DNA from: an uncultured Clostridia bacterium
GTDB taxonomy: Bacteria; Bacillota; Clostridia; Christensenellales; UBA1242
Reading direction: 5' to 3'
DNA: 64,000 nt
Assembly: GCA_945919375.1 (NCBI GenBank)
Contig: CAMEJD010000003.1
Location: 41,639-105,638, forward strand
Shown here: piece by piece, positions 1 to 9,181 of the stretch
Layout of the letters: each line of letters starts with the position of its first letter
Position numbering within the stretch: position 1 is the first letter of the stretch
Program-made: the position numbers and the translations under genes
The notes under the pieces: model-generated
Databases searched by the model: none
Told to the model about the DNA's origin: nothing
The model's input: the letters and a program-made list of their open reading frames with translations, nothing else

Positions 1-534
1 AAAGTATATTTGTGTGAAAATTTAATAATAAATATTCAAGACGAAATGACAAAGCAAGCCTTTATATTTTCACTTTTGTATTTTGACAAAGAAACTGACA
101 AATTCATTGTCAACAAATACCTAAATTTTGATAAAAAACTAGATTTGGATGGTTTTTATAATTTCAGACTTTCAAGTTTAAAAAACAAGTGGCGAGAACT
201 TATTGATATTGCAAATCAAAACGAAATTTATCTTTATAGCGACGACACTTTTACTGAACTAATAAAATTTTTAATTGATAATTTGGAAATTCAAAGTGAT
301 GTAATAAATATTATGCAAAAAGATAATTCATATGCAATTTACGATTCAAATTTTAACCTTGTAAATTTATACAAGTCAACAAGCAAAAATGAAGGGAACA
401 TAATGGCAGAGATAATTACTATGTGCCCAAAAAATATCAATATATATTGCAGTGACATTATGCCAAACAAATTAAAAGACTTAATATGTAAATTATTTGA
501 AAAAAGAGTCAAATTTATCTCAAAAATTAACTAA
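1..534 (+). CDS. ytxC: YtxC-family putative sporulation protein, C-terminal part (open to the left window edge)
   Basis: Frame 1 is open from base 1. Contains the family-like stretches DGFYNFRL, TELIKFLIDNLEIQSDVINIM and CPKNINIYCSDIMPNKLKDLICKLFEKRVKF; located next to the infC operon. Confidence 0.72.
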   Translation, partial: KVYLCENLIINIQDEMTKQAFIFSLLYFDKETDKFIVNKYLNFDKKLDLDGFYNFRLSSLKNKWRELIDIANQNEIYLYSDDTFTELIKFLIDNLEIQSDVINIMQKDNSYAIYDSNFNLVNLYKSTSKNEGNIMAEIITMCPKNINIYCSDIMPNKLKDLICKLFEKRVKFISKIN

Positions 535-542
535 ATTGACTA

Positions 543-571
543 TTGACGAAGAGTTAAACATATAGTATAAT
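543..571 (+). promoter_or_regulatory. Sigma-A type promoter TTGACG-17-TATAAT
   Basis: TTGACG 543-548, TATAAT 566-571, upstream of the 603 CDS with an aggaga RBS. Confidence 0.75.
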
Positions 572-602
572 ATACTCGAAAAGGTAGAATTAGGAGATTA
601 TT

Positions 603-1163
603 ATGAGATATGTTTTAGATGAAGAATATGAAACAATTTTGTCAAATTATGATGATATCTACGATGGGTTAGACATTGTTGATATTTTGCAAGCAGATAG
701 TGACACAATAAAAGATTGGTTTACTCTTGAGTATAGAGATTTGTTCCGACAAGTAAAAAATAAGGCAATAATGCATGGGAAAACTCGTCCGCAAATTTCA
801 TATAGTATTTTGAAATTAAGAAGATTGCTTGCCAATATGCAAAGAAGCAAAATAACGAGTGTTACTGGTGGAATAACATATGGAAACAATGACTTTAATG
901 AACAATTTCCAAAATTTAGAGCTCAAAACCCTGATGTTGTTCCAACAATAAAAACTGTGAATAAACTTAGAGTAAAGGCACTTGTTGCGTATGCCAAAAT
1001 TAACAATACAAAAGATTTAAGGTCATTAAGAGCATCTCTTATTAGGAAGTTAAAATTAAGTGAGTCACAAGCAACTTATTTAACAAAATTATATAGAGAG
1101 ATGTTTACAAGAAGTGAAATAAATGGTTACTCAGAAAAGGGTGACATGGGAAGAATATTGTAA
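603..1163 (+). CDS. Uncharacterized protein (186 aa)
   Basis: ORF with good RBS and own promoter; no family recognised. Confidence 0.7.
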   Translation: MRYVLDEEYETILSNYDDIYDGLDIVDILQADSDTIKDWFTLEYRDLFRQVKNKAIMHGKTRPQISYSILKLRRLLANMQRSKITSVTGGITYGNNDFNEQFPKFRAQNPDVVPTIKTVNKLRVKALVAYAKINNTKDLRSLRASLIRKLKLSESQATYLTKLYREMFTRSEINGYSEKGDMGRIL

Positions 1164-1170
1164 AAAACAG

Positions 1171-1199
1171 TTGACAATAAAATGTAATTGTGATATTAT
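1171..1199 (+). promoter_or_regulatory. Promoter TTGACA-17-TATTAT of the infC operon
   Basis: Consensus -35 at 1171-1176 and -10 at 1194-1199. Confidence 0.8.
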
Positions 1200-1205
1200 C
1201 ACATC

Positions 1206-1335
1206 GTAAAAGCAGAAGATTTGACTTCTCACCAACCAAGTTAACTTCGGTTGTGTAAAACATTTATATTTGATGTTTTATTTAAGTGAAAGCAAATTTT
1301 GGCTTTCACTTATTTTAATTTAGGAGGATATAACA
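1206..1335 (+). promoter_or_regulatory. infC leader with terminator-like attenuator (L20/IF3-leader type)
   Basis: About 130-nt leader; perfect 10-bp hairpin AAGTGAAAGC/GCTTTCACTT (1284-1293/1302-1311) followed by a T-rich run; upstream hairpin CAACC..GGTTG (1233-1253); precedes infC-rpmI-rplT. Confidence 0.7.
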
Positions 1336-1845
1336 ATTTTTAAGGAACTTCTTATCAACGAACAAATAAACGCAAATGAGGTAAGGCTCATTGGCGCAAA
1401 TGGCGAACAATTAGGCATTGTTCCAACATCAAAAGCTCGTGAAATGGCAACAAAAGATGGTCTTGACCTTGTTTTAATGTCATCATCAGCAACTCCATAT
1501 GTTTGCAAAATTATGAACTATGGAAAGTATAAGTTTGACACAATAAAAAAAGAAAAGGAACTCAAAAAAAATCAAAAGGTTATCAATGTAAAAGAAATTC
1601 AACTTTCAATGACAATTGATACTCATGACTTGGAAGTAAAAGCAAAGCATGGACTAAGATTTTTGTCGGCAGGTGACAAAGTAAAAGTTGTGCTTCGTAT
1701 GAAAGGTCGTCAACAAGCATACACAAAAAATGCAATAGAAGTTGTAAAATCATTTTACAATATGCTTTCAGAAGTTGGTACTTATGACAAAGAACCAGAA
1801 GTTGTTGGAAGAAATGTAATATTGATTATATCACCAAAAAAGTAA
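1336..1845 (+). CDS. infC: Translation initiation factor IF-3 (ATT start)
   Basis: IF-3 sequence (I)FKELLINEQINANEVRLIGANGEQLGIVPTSKAREMA...; in-frame stop at 1321 and SD aggagg at 1322-1327 place the start at ATT 1336. The ORF track's ATG at 1444 truncates the conserved N-domain. Confidence 0.93.
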   Translation: MFKELLINEQINANEVRLIGANGEQLGIVPTSKAREMATKDGLDLVLMSSSATPYVCKIMNYGKYKFDTIKKEKELKKNQKVINVKEIQLSMTIDTHDLEVKAKHGLRFLSAGDKVKVVLRMKGRQQAYTKNAIEVVKSFYNMLSEVGTYDKEPEVVGRNVILIISPKK

Positions 1846-1862
1846 TTATAAAGGAGAAGGTT

Positions 1863-2057
1863 ATGCCAAAATTAAAATCACATAGTGGTGCAAAAAAGAG
1901 ATTCAAAGTTACAAAATCAGGAAATCTCAAATTCGCTAGAGCAAATAGAGGACACTTCCTTGCAAAGAAAGCTCAAGCAAGAAAAAGAAAATTAAGAAAG
2001 GGTGGTTATCTTTCAGGAAAGCAAGAAAAAAATGCAAGAAAGATGATTAACGCATAA
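1863..2057 (+). CDS. rpmI: 50S ribosomal protein L35
   Basis: [20 protein letters not shown]; between infC and rplT. Confidence 0.97.
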   Translation: MPKLKSHSGAKKRFKVTKSGNLKFARANRGHFLAKKAQARKRKLRKGGYLSGKQEKNARKMINA

Positions 2058-2068
2058 GGAGCAAAAGT

Positions 2069-2419
2069 ATGAGAATTAAAAGATCAGTTAATGCACTCAA
2101 AAAAAGAAGAGCAATATTAAAACAAGCAAAAGGTTACAGAGGAGCAAAATCAAAATTATACAGAATTGCTCGTCAAGCAGTTATGAAAAGTGGTCAATAT
2201 GCTTATGTTGGCAGAAGACAAAAGAAAAGAAATTTTCGTTCACTTTGGATAACAAGAATAAATGCTGCTTGCAGATTAAACGATATTTCATATAGCAAGT
2301 TTATGCATGGTTTAAAGGCAAACAAAGTTGACCTTAACAGAAAAGTTCTTGCTGATATTGCAGTGAATGACCCACAAGGTTTTGCATCATTGGTTGCAAC
2401 AGCAAAAAAGAGCAAGTAA
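2069..2419 (+). CDS. rplT: 50S ribosomal protein L20
   Basis: Family sequence ([38 protein letters not shown]) and synteny. Confidence 0.97.
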   Translation: MRIKRSVNALKKRRAILKQAKGYRGAKSKLYRIARQAVMKSGQYAYVGRRQKKRNFRSLWITRINAACRLNDISYSKFMHGLKANKVDLNRKVLADIAVNDPQGFASLVATAKKSK

Positions 2420-2429
2420 TTGTACAATA

Positions 2430-2464
2430 AAAAGTTATCAAAACTAAATTGATAACTTTTTTTC
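2430..2464 (+). terminator. Intrinsic terminator after rplT
   Basis: AAAAGTTATCA...TGATAACTTTTTTT hairpin plus T-run. Confidence 0.85.
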
Positions 2465-2511
2465 TATCACAAACACTTTGATTTTATCAAAAATTTATGT
2501 ATAATGTTAGT

Positions 2512-3240
2512 ATGATAACTTCGGTTAAAAATGATTTTATAAAAGAATTAAAATTATTAAAACAAGAAAAAAATATTTTGTGTTTAGACAACCCAAAACT
2601 TATTAGCGAAGCAATAAAAGAAGGTTGGCAAATTTTGCATATCATAAAAACCGAAAAATATGAAAATAGTTTCTCGGATAATGATATTTTGGTTAGTGAA
2701 AATGTGTTAAATATATTCACAAACACAAAAACAAGTCAAGGTGTTGTCGCATTTGTGCAACAAAAAAAATTTGAACTAACTGAACCAAAAGGAGATTTTT
2801 TGATACTTGATAATGTTCAAGACCCAGGAAATGTTGGAACACTTATAAGAAGTGCAGTTGGAGCAAACTTTTTAGATATTTATCTTATCAATTGTGCAAG
2901 TGTTTGTCTTGACAAAACTGTTCGAAGCACAATGGGGGCTTTGTTCAAGTGTCGAGTGTATGAAGTGAAAGATGATTTTTTGGATATACTGAAGGGTTGG
3001 AACAAAAGAATTTTTATAACAACTATGCAGGGGAAAAATATCTATGATGTTCCTTTCCCGAAAAATATCGGTTTAGTAATTGGAAATGAAGGTCATGGGG
3101 TAAGTGAAAAATTGCAAAAAATTGCAACGGATAACATTTCACTACCAATGCAAAATAACTTGGAAAGTTTAAATGCTGGAACAAGTGGAAGTATTATGAT
3201 GTATCAAATAACATATGGAGGGAAAAATGTCAGGTCATAG
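2512..3240 (+). CDS. TrmH/SpoU-family RNA 2'-O-methyltransferase
   Basis: SpoU motifs [33 protein letters not shown] and [14 protein letters not shown]; start at ATG 2512 preferred because TATAAT (2500-2505) overlaps the track's start region. Confidence 0.9.
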   Translation: MITSVKNDFIKELKLLKQEKNILCLDNPKLISEAIKEGWQILHIIKTEKYENSFSDNDILVSENVLNIFTNTKTSQGVVAFVQQKKFELTEPKGDFLILDNVQDPGNVGTLIRSAVGANFLDIYLINCASVCLDKTVRSTMGALFKCRVYEVKDDFLDILKGWNKRIFITTMQGKNIYDVPFPKNIGLVIGNEGHGVSEKLQKIATDNISLPMQNNLESLNAGTSGSIMMYQITYGGKNVRS

Positions 3241-3958
3241 TAAATGGAATAATATAAAAAGAACAAAAGAAAAAACAGATGCCCAAAGGGGTAAAATATT
3301 TACAAAAATAGGTCGTGAAATTGCAGTTATTGTAAAACAAGGTGGAAGTGACCCTAACACAAATTCAAAATTAAAAGATGCTATTGCAAAAGCAAAAGCA
3401 AATAATATGCCAAATGACTCTATTGAAAGGTCAATTAAAAAGGCAGCAGGTGAGCTTGGTGGCGTAAATTACGAAGCAATAACATACGAAGGCTATGGTG
3501 TAGGTGGCAGTGCAGTTATTGTTGAGTGCTTAACAGACAACAAAAACAGAACAGCAGGAGATGTTCGTCATGCATTTGATAAACATGGTGGAAGTCTTGG
3601 TTCAACAGGTTGTGTAAGTTACTTATTCAATAGAAAAGGTCAACTAATTATAGAAAAAGATGCGAATACCGATGTTGATATGGTTATGCTTGATAGTCTT
3701 GATTGTGGTGCAGATGATGTTGTTGAATGTGATGATGTTATCGAAGTATACACAACACCAAGTAGTTTTGACAGTGTAAAAGAAGCTTTGGAACAAAAGG
3801 GATATTCATTCCTTTCAAGCGAAGTTGCAATGCTTCCAGATAACTATATTGACCTTGATGATGCAAAACTTGAGCAATTCCAAAAGATGCTTGATGCATT
3901 AAATGACTTGGATGATGTTCAAGAAGTTTATCACAATGTAAATAATGTGGAAGAATAG
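3227..3958 (+). CDS. YebC/PmpR-family protein
   Basis: [32 protein letters not shown] hallmark N-terminus. Confidence 0.95.
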   Translation: MSGHSKWNNIKRTKEKTDAQRGKIFTKIGREIAVIVKQGGSDPNTNSKLKDAIAKAKANNMPNDSIERSIKKAAGELGGVNYEAITYEGYGVGGSAVIVECLTDNKNRTAGDVRHAFDKHGGSLGSTGCVSYLFNRKGQLIIEKDANTDVDMVMLDSLDCGADDVVECDDVIEVYTTPSSFDSVKEALEQKGYSFLSSEVAMLPDNYIDLDDAKLEQFQKMLDALNDLDDVQEVYHNVNNVEE

Positions 3959-3960
3959 CA

Positions 3961-4449
3961 ATGAGGATTTTGGGAATTGACCCTGGCTATGGAATTGTTG
4001 GTTGGGGACTTATTGATGCTGATAATGGGATACAGGTAATTGATTATGGGGTTGTTTCAACTCCAAAAGAACTTACACTTCCTGAAAGATTGGAAGTTAT
4101 TTACAGTTCAATTCAAAGTTTAATAAATTCTTACAAACCAGATGTTATGGCAGTTGAGGAATTGTTCTATTTTAAAAATCAAACAACAGTGATACCGGTT
4201 GCTGAAGCAAGAGGGGTTATTCTTCTTTCTGCAAGAATGTGCAAACTCCCAATTTTTGAATACACGCCACTTCAAATCAAACAGGCGTTAACAGGTTTTG
4301 GAAGGGCAGAAAAGGCACAAGTACAATATATGGTAAAAACATTGTTGGGTTTAGAAAAAGTTCCAAAACCGGACGATGCTGCCGATGCATTGGCTGTTGC
4401 AATTTGTCATAGCCAAATAAACCCAAGACTAAACGATAATTTTGTGTAA
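3961..4449 (+). CDS. ruvC: Crossover junction endodeoxyribonuclease RuvC
   Basis: MRILGIDPGYGIVGWG; VEELFYFKNQTT; DDAADALAVAICH; ruvCAB order. Confidence 0.96.
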   Translation: MRILGIDPGYGIVGWGLIDADNGIQVIDYGVVSTPKELTLPERLEVIYSSIQSLINSYKPDVMAVEELFYFKNQTTVIPVAEARGVILLSARMCKLPIFEYTPLQIKQALTGFGRAEKAQVQYMVKTLLGLEKVPKPDDAADALAVAICHSQINPRLNDNFV

Positions 4450-4457
4450 GGTGAAAA

Positions 4458-5039
4458 ATGATTAGTTATATAATTGGTAAAGTTACCGAAAAAGAAGAAA
4501 ATATGATTGTTGTTGAATCAAATGGCATTGGCTATGAAATTCAAGTGTCTTCTTACACAGCAAATTCTATTGAATTTGACAACGAATATGCAAAAATTTT
4601 AACATATATGCAAGTAAAAGAAGATGGAATATGTCTTTATGGTTTTATAAGCAAAGAAGAAAAAAATATGTTTTTAAAACTTATATCAGTTAGTGGAATT
4701 GGTCCAAAAATGGCAATAGGTATACTTTCTGGTGTAACAATTCCAGAACTTATTAATGCAATATTAAGTCAGGATGTAAAAATGCTTTGCACAATTAAAG
4801 GTCTTGGCAAAAAAACGGCAGAAAGATTGCTTGTTGAATTAAAAGACCAAACAATGCCAAATGTTAATGTTGTAAGCAATGATAATTTGAATTATAATGC
4901 AATAGACCAAGTTACAGATGCTTTGGTAAGTCTTGGAGTTGGCAAAAATGAAGCATATAGACTTGCAAAAGATAATGCAGAAAATGGTTTAAGCGTGGAA
5001 GAAATAATAACAAAATGTTTAAGAGGAATGGGCAACTAA
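4458..5039 (+). CDS. ruvA: Holliday junction helicase subunit RuvA
   Basis: [34 protein letters not shown]; synteny. Confidence 0.96.
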   Translation: MISYIIGKVTEKEENMIVVESNGIGYEIQVSSYTANSIEFDNEYAKILTYMQVKEDGICLYGFISKEEKNMFLKLISVSGIGPKMAIGILSGVTIPELINAILSQDVKMLCTIKGLGKKTAERLLVELKDQTMPNVNVVSNDNLNYNAIDQVTDALVSLGVGKNEAYRLAKDNAENGLSVEEIITKCLRGMGN

Positions 5040-6088
5040 TGGCAGAAGAAAACAGATTTATAACAAGCACAAAAAACTCAAGCGATTTGGAAATAGAAAA
5101 TTCACTTCGCCCAAGAGCAATGGCTGATTATGTTGGTCAGGAAAAAATAAAAAAGACCTTAGATGTTTATATTCAAGCAGCAAAAAAGAGAAATGACACT
5201 TTGGACCATATACTTTTGTATGGACCACCAGGACTTGGGAAAACTACTCTTTCGCATATTATTGCAAATGAAATGGGCGCTCAATTAAAAATAACATCTG
5301 GACCAGCAATAGAACATGCAGCAGACCTTGCTGCTATTGTTACAAACCTTAATAAAGGTGATGTGCTTTTTATTGATGAAATTCACAGATTGAATAAGTC
5401 TGTTGAAGAAATTTTGTACCCTGCAATGGAAGATTTTGCACTTGATTTTATTGTTGGAAAAGGCCCAAGTGCAAAGAATATGCGTTTAAAAATTCAACCT
5501 TTTACTCTTATTGGTGCAACAACAAGGGCGGGAATGGTAACGGGCCCGCTTCGTGATAGATTTGGTGTTATTTGCCGTTTGGAGATGTATACTCCAGAAG
5601 AACTGCAAATAATCATAAAACGTTCAAGCAAAATCCTTGGTATTGATATTGATGATGATGCAAGTTTGTGCTTGGCAAAAAGAAGTCGTGGAACTCCAAG
5701 ACTTGCAAATAGAATTTTAAAAAGAGTTCGTGATTTTGCAGAAGTTTTAGGGGAAGGTAAAATAACTCTACAAATTGCCGAACAATCACTTAAACTTATG
5801 GAGATTGACGAGTTTGGTCTTGATTTTGTTGATAGACGAATTTTGGAAAGCATAATCAAAAAATTCGGTGGTGGTCCAGTTGGACTTGATACACTTTCAG
5901 CATCAACTGGCGAAGATAATGCGACCATTGAAGATGTTTATGAACCTTATTTATTGCAATTAGGCTTTATCGCAAGAACAAATCGTGGTAGAGTTGCACT
6001 CCCAAAGGCTTATGAGCATTTAGGTATTCCACTTGATGAAAAGAAAAGAGAAGAATTAAGTATATATGATACAACAAAAAAAGAGTAG
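5039..6088 (+). CDS. ruvB: Holliday junction helicase RuvB
   Basis: [42 protein letters not shown]; start overlaps the ruvA stop (TAATG). Confidence 0.96.
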   Translation: MAEENRFITSTKNSSDLEIENSLRPRAMADYVGQEKIKKTLDVYIQAAKKRNDTLDHILLYGPPGLGKTTLSHIIANEMGAQLKITSGPAIEHAADLAAIVTNLNKGDVLFIDEIHRLNKSVEEILYPAMEDFALDFIVGKGPSAKNMRLKIQPFTLIGATTRAGMVTGPLRDRFGVICRLEMYTPEELQIIIKRSSKILGIDIDDDASLCLAKRSRGTPRLANRILKRVRDFAEVLGEGKITLQIAEQSLKLMEIDEFGLDFVDRRILESIIKKFGGGPVGLDTLSASTGEDNATIEDVYEPYLLQLGFIARTNRGRVALPKAYEHLGIPLDEKKREELSIYDTTKKE

Positions 6089-6104
6089 TAAATACTCTTT
6101 TTTT
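6076..6104. terminator. Bidirectional terminator between ruvB and the minus-strand CDS
   Basis: AAAAAAAGAGTA-GTAAA-TACTCTTTTTTT. Confidence 0.75.
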
Positions 6105-6534
6105 ATGCTTTGAGATATTCTCTAATGTCATTATAGCATTTTTCTTCAAAATTGAGTAAATCTTTACCAAGAGATAAGATATCATCATCAATATCTTTTG
6201 TGTTTTTTGCATGCTTATATAGTTTTATTGTACCTCTAACAGTACCAAGTAAAAACAATTCAGCAATATGGGAAGATGATTTGTTAAAAATTGTGTTAAG
6301 ACTTATTGAAGAAGTGAGAATAACTTTCATAACAAAATTATTATCTTTAAGTTGAACTTCCTTATTTGATGCAAGGTCTTGACATTTGTTTTTAAAATCA
6401 AGATATCCTTGTTCTTGCTGTTTCATAAGTTGTTTTAACTTGCTACTCCTAAATTTTGGAAACATATCTTCAATAGATTGTATTGCTGTTTGAATATTCT
6501 TGTATATCAAAATTAAATATTGTTCATTGGTCAT
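6103..6534 (-). CDS. Uncharacterized helical protein (about 143 aa)
   Basis: Start at MTNEQYL with upstream aaaggagta RBS on the minus strand; no family recognised. Confidence 0.7.
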   Translation of the reverse strand: MTNEQYLILIYKNIQTAIQSIEDMFPKFRSSKLKQLMKQQEQGYLDFKNKCQDLASNKEVQLKDNNFVMKVILTSSISLNTIFNKSSSHIAELFLLGTVRGTIKLYKHAKNTKDIDDDILSLGKDLLNFEEKCYNDIREYLKA

Positions 6535-6638
6535 AAAATACTCCTTTTTTGTTAGTATGACAATTTGTATCAAAAATATGCGTATAAAAATATATAAGTG
6601 TAAAGTATATTTTTTTAATTTTAAAACACTTTAAATAT

Positions 6639-8066
6639 ATGAAATTAAGCACAAAAATTTATATTGTATTATTTTTAATAACTCTTGTTGGTGGACTTGT
6701 TACATCATCGCATTTGTTATCGGCAATTTCGGTTGTTGATGGCGAAATTATTTTTTCAATGAGCACGCTTTCTTGGGTTTGTCTTTGTTTTAATATTGTA
6801 AATTTTACATTAGGGAACATTTTGTATTTTAGATTTTTAAAAACAAGAAAATATAATTCGATGTTGTTTTTTGCCACAGCACCACTAATGATAACATTTG
6901 GAGGTATAGTATTTGCATTGTCAAGTTTGAATAACTTGTCAGGGAAGGTTGTCAAAATTGTAAAAACGGTATTGAATGTAAAGACAACAAATTACAATAA
7001 CTACATTTGGATAGGGGTTGCATTGATTGTTCTTTTGATATTACTTTTTGTTACATTTTCATTACTTGCAAAGCCAGTAAAAAGAGTTGAACAGGCAACA
7101 AAAAGATTATCTTTTGGAGAAGTAAAAGATAATATCAATATTGGCGGGAATAAGCAGTTTTTGGAAATAGAAAATTCATTAAACAAAATAAATGACACAT
7201 TCAAGAAGAAAGATGAAATGATAAAACAAACCAATCTTGAATATCAAAAGATTGTACCAAAACAAATACTAAAATTTTTGGGCAAAAAAAGTGCCTTGGA
7301 ACTCGAATTGGGGAGTCAAGTAAAAAAAGTTGCAACAACAATGTTCTGTAGCATAAAAAACAAAGGTGAGATATCTCAAAGTGTTTCGCTTGAAGAAAAC
7401 TTTAACTATATAAATTCATATCATAGCATTGTGTCGCCAATAATAAGAAAGTTTGGTGGATTTATTGACAAATATATAAATGATGGCATTTTTGCAGTTT
7501 TTGCAACACCAGAGAGTGCTTATTCTTGCTGTTTACAAATAACAAAAACAATAAACCAAAAAAATTTGGAGCAGAACAATAGTATGGCAATAGAACTTTC
7601 ACTTGCTATTCATACAAGTGAAATAATTTTTGGTGTTGTTGGTGATGAAACTCAAAAATCTCCAACAGTAATTTCGAATAGCATTGATATATTAAACAAA
7701 ATAAATGATATAAATAATGTTTTTGGTTCAACACTTGTTGTAACAAAAGATTTTTTAAGCAATATGCAATCGTCTTATAAATTTGCTTATAGGTATATCG
7801 GTAATGTTACTATTGATGATAGTAAGGATATATTATCAATTTTTGAATGTCTGGACATTTATCCAAGACAAAAGCGTGATAAACTGACAAAATTCCATAT
7901 TGAATTTGAAAATGGAGTTAGGTATTTTGTTAATGGCAAGTATGAACTCTCAAGAGATGCGTTTGAAAAAGTATATAAAAAAGAAAAGGATGACAAGGTG
8001 TGCTATATCTTTTATAATAAATGCTGTGAAAATCTTGATGGCAAATGTATAAATTTGCACGAGTAA
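6639..8066 (+). CDS. Membrane protein with HAMP-like and class III adenylate/guanylate cyclase-like domains
   Basis: N-terminal TM segments; LLAKPVKRVEQATKRLSFGEVKD HAMP-like; VATTMFCSIKNKGEISQ...IIRKFGGFIDKYINDGIFAVFATPESA...AIELSLAIHTSEIIFGVVG cyclase-homology pattern. Confidence 0.75.
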   Translation: MKLSTKIYIVLFLITLVGGLVTSSHLLSAISVVDGEIIFSMSTLSWVCLCFNIVNFTLGNILYFRFLKTRKYNSMLFFATAPLMITFGGIVFALSSLNNLSGKVVKIVKTVLNVKTTNYNNYIWIGVALIVLLILLFVTFSLLAKPVKRVEQATKRLSFGEVKDNINIGGNKQFLEIENSLNKINDTFKKKDEMIKQTNLEYQKIVPKQILKFLGKKSALELELGSQVKKVATTMFCSIKNKGEISQSVSLEENFNYINSYHSIVSPIIRKFGGFIDKYINDGIFAVFATPESAYSCCLQITKTINQKNLEQNNSMAIELSLAIHTSEIIFGVVGDETQKSPTVISNSIDILNKINDINNVFGSTLVVTKDFLSNMQSSYKFAYRYIGNVTIDDSKDILSIFECLDIYPRQKRDKLTKFHIEFENGVRYFVNGKYELSRDAFEKVYKKEKDDKVCYIFYNKCCENLDGKCINLHE

Positions 8067-8108
8067 TCTTTTGCACAAATTTAGCATAAAATAATGCTAG
8101 GAAGTGTT

Positions 8109-8405
8109 ATGTTAACAAGTTCATTTTTGGAACTTAGATGCAAAGAAGTTGTAAATGTTGTCGATGGCAGAAAGTTAGGGCATATTGTCGACATTATTTT
8201 TGATTTACCAACAGGGCAAATAACCGGTCTTGTTGTGCCGGGAGATAAGAATTTTTGGAATGTTTTTAAGGGTGGAAGTGAAATATTTATTCCATACAAC
8301 CAAATATGCAAAATAGGTGATGATACAATTTTGGTTGAACTTTATTCAAACACTGGAAGGACAAATAATACAATCACTTTTTCAAATGATACAAAAAAGA
8401 ATTAA
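8109..8405 (+). CDS. YlmC/YmxH-family PRC-barrel sporulation protein
   Basis: LELRCKEVVNVVDGRKLGHIVDIIFDLPTGQITGLVVPG...EIFIPYNQICKIGDDTILVEL. Confidence 0.85.
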   Translation: MLTSSFLELRCKEVVNVVDGRKLGHIVDIIFDLPTGQITGLVVPGDKNFWNVFKGGSEIFIPYNQICKIGDDTILVELYSNTGRTNNTITFSNDTKKN

Positions 8406-8467
8406 ATACTTGTGGACAATTGTATTATTATATTGTATAATACATTATATTGCGATGGAGAAAACAA

Positions 8468-8911
8468 ATGAAGTGTATATATTGTGGTAATGATGAAAGT
8501 AAAGTAATTGACTCAAGATTGTCAAATGAAACAAATTCAATAAGAAGAAGGAGAGAATGTCTTGCTTGCAAAAAGCGTTGGACTACATATGAAACTGTTG
8601 AAACATCATCAGTCTTGGTTATAAAGAAAAATGGTGCAATTCAGCCATTTGACAAAAATAAACTTATAAACGGAATCCTTAAGGCTTGTGTAAAACGCCC
8701 CGTTGGGCTTGTTGAAATTGAAACAATTGCAAACGATATTGAAAAAGACCTAAAAGACAATATGGTTTCAGAAATTGAATCTGTAAAACTTGGGGATATG
8801 GTTTTAAGTATGTTAAAACCAATAGATAAAATTAGTTATGTTCGTTTTGCTTCAGTTTTTAAACAATTTGAAGATACAAGCAAATTTATTGAGTTTTTAC
8901 TTAAAGATTAA
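8468..8911 (+). CDS. nrdR: Transcriptional repressor NrdR
   Basis: MKCIYCGNDESKVIDSRLSNETNSIRRRRECLACKKRWTTYE; start shifted to 8468 by homology, with gatggag RBS upstream. Confidence 0.96.
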   Translation: MKCIYCGNDESKVIDSRLSNETNSIRRRRECLACKKRWTTYETVETSSVLVIKKNGAIQPFDKNKLINGILKACVKRPVGLVEIETIANDIEKDLKDNMVSEIESVKLGDMVLSMLKPIDKISYVRFASVFKQFEDTSKFIEFLLKD

Positions 8912-8944
8912 CATATAAAAATATCAGTCTTCATACATTATTGT

Positions 8945-9181
8945 ATGGAGATTTTTTTAACACTTGATAATGCAAAGTTAAAGAAAGAATACAAAATTGT
9001 AAGCCTTTGCAAAAATATTGATATAGGTACAAAAACAAGATTATATGAACTTGGTTTTTTGCCAAATCACAAAGTAAAAGTTGTATCAAAATCAATAAGT
9101 CAGGGAGTGCTACTTGTTGAAATAAATTCAGTTGCTTTGTCAATACGAAAAAAAGAAGCAAGTTGTGTGGTGATAAAATGA
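8945..9181 (+). CDS. feoA: Ferrous iron transport protein A
   Basis: Small FeoA-like protein (RLYELGFLPNHKVKVVSKSISQGVLLVEINSVALSIRKKEASCVVI) directly before feoB. Confidence 0.85.
   Translation: MEIFLTLDNAKLKKEYKIVSLCKNIDIGTKTRLYELGFLPNHKVKVVSKSISQGVLLVEINSVALSIRKKEASCVVIK

Noticed and set aside
1206-1335. T-box riboswitch considered for the infC leader
   Set aside because: No recognisable T-box core sequence; downstream genes are infC-rpmI-rplT, so an L20-type leader fits better.
5494-5928. 144-aa minus-strand ORF antisense to ruvB
   Set aside because: Shadow ORF; Ser-rich composition from codon complementarity.
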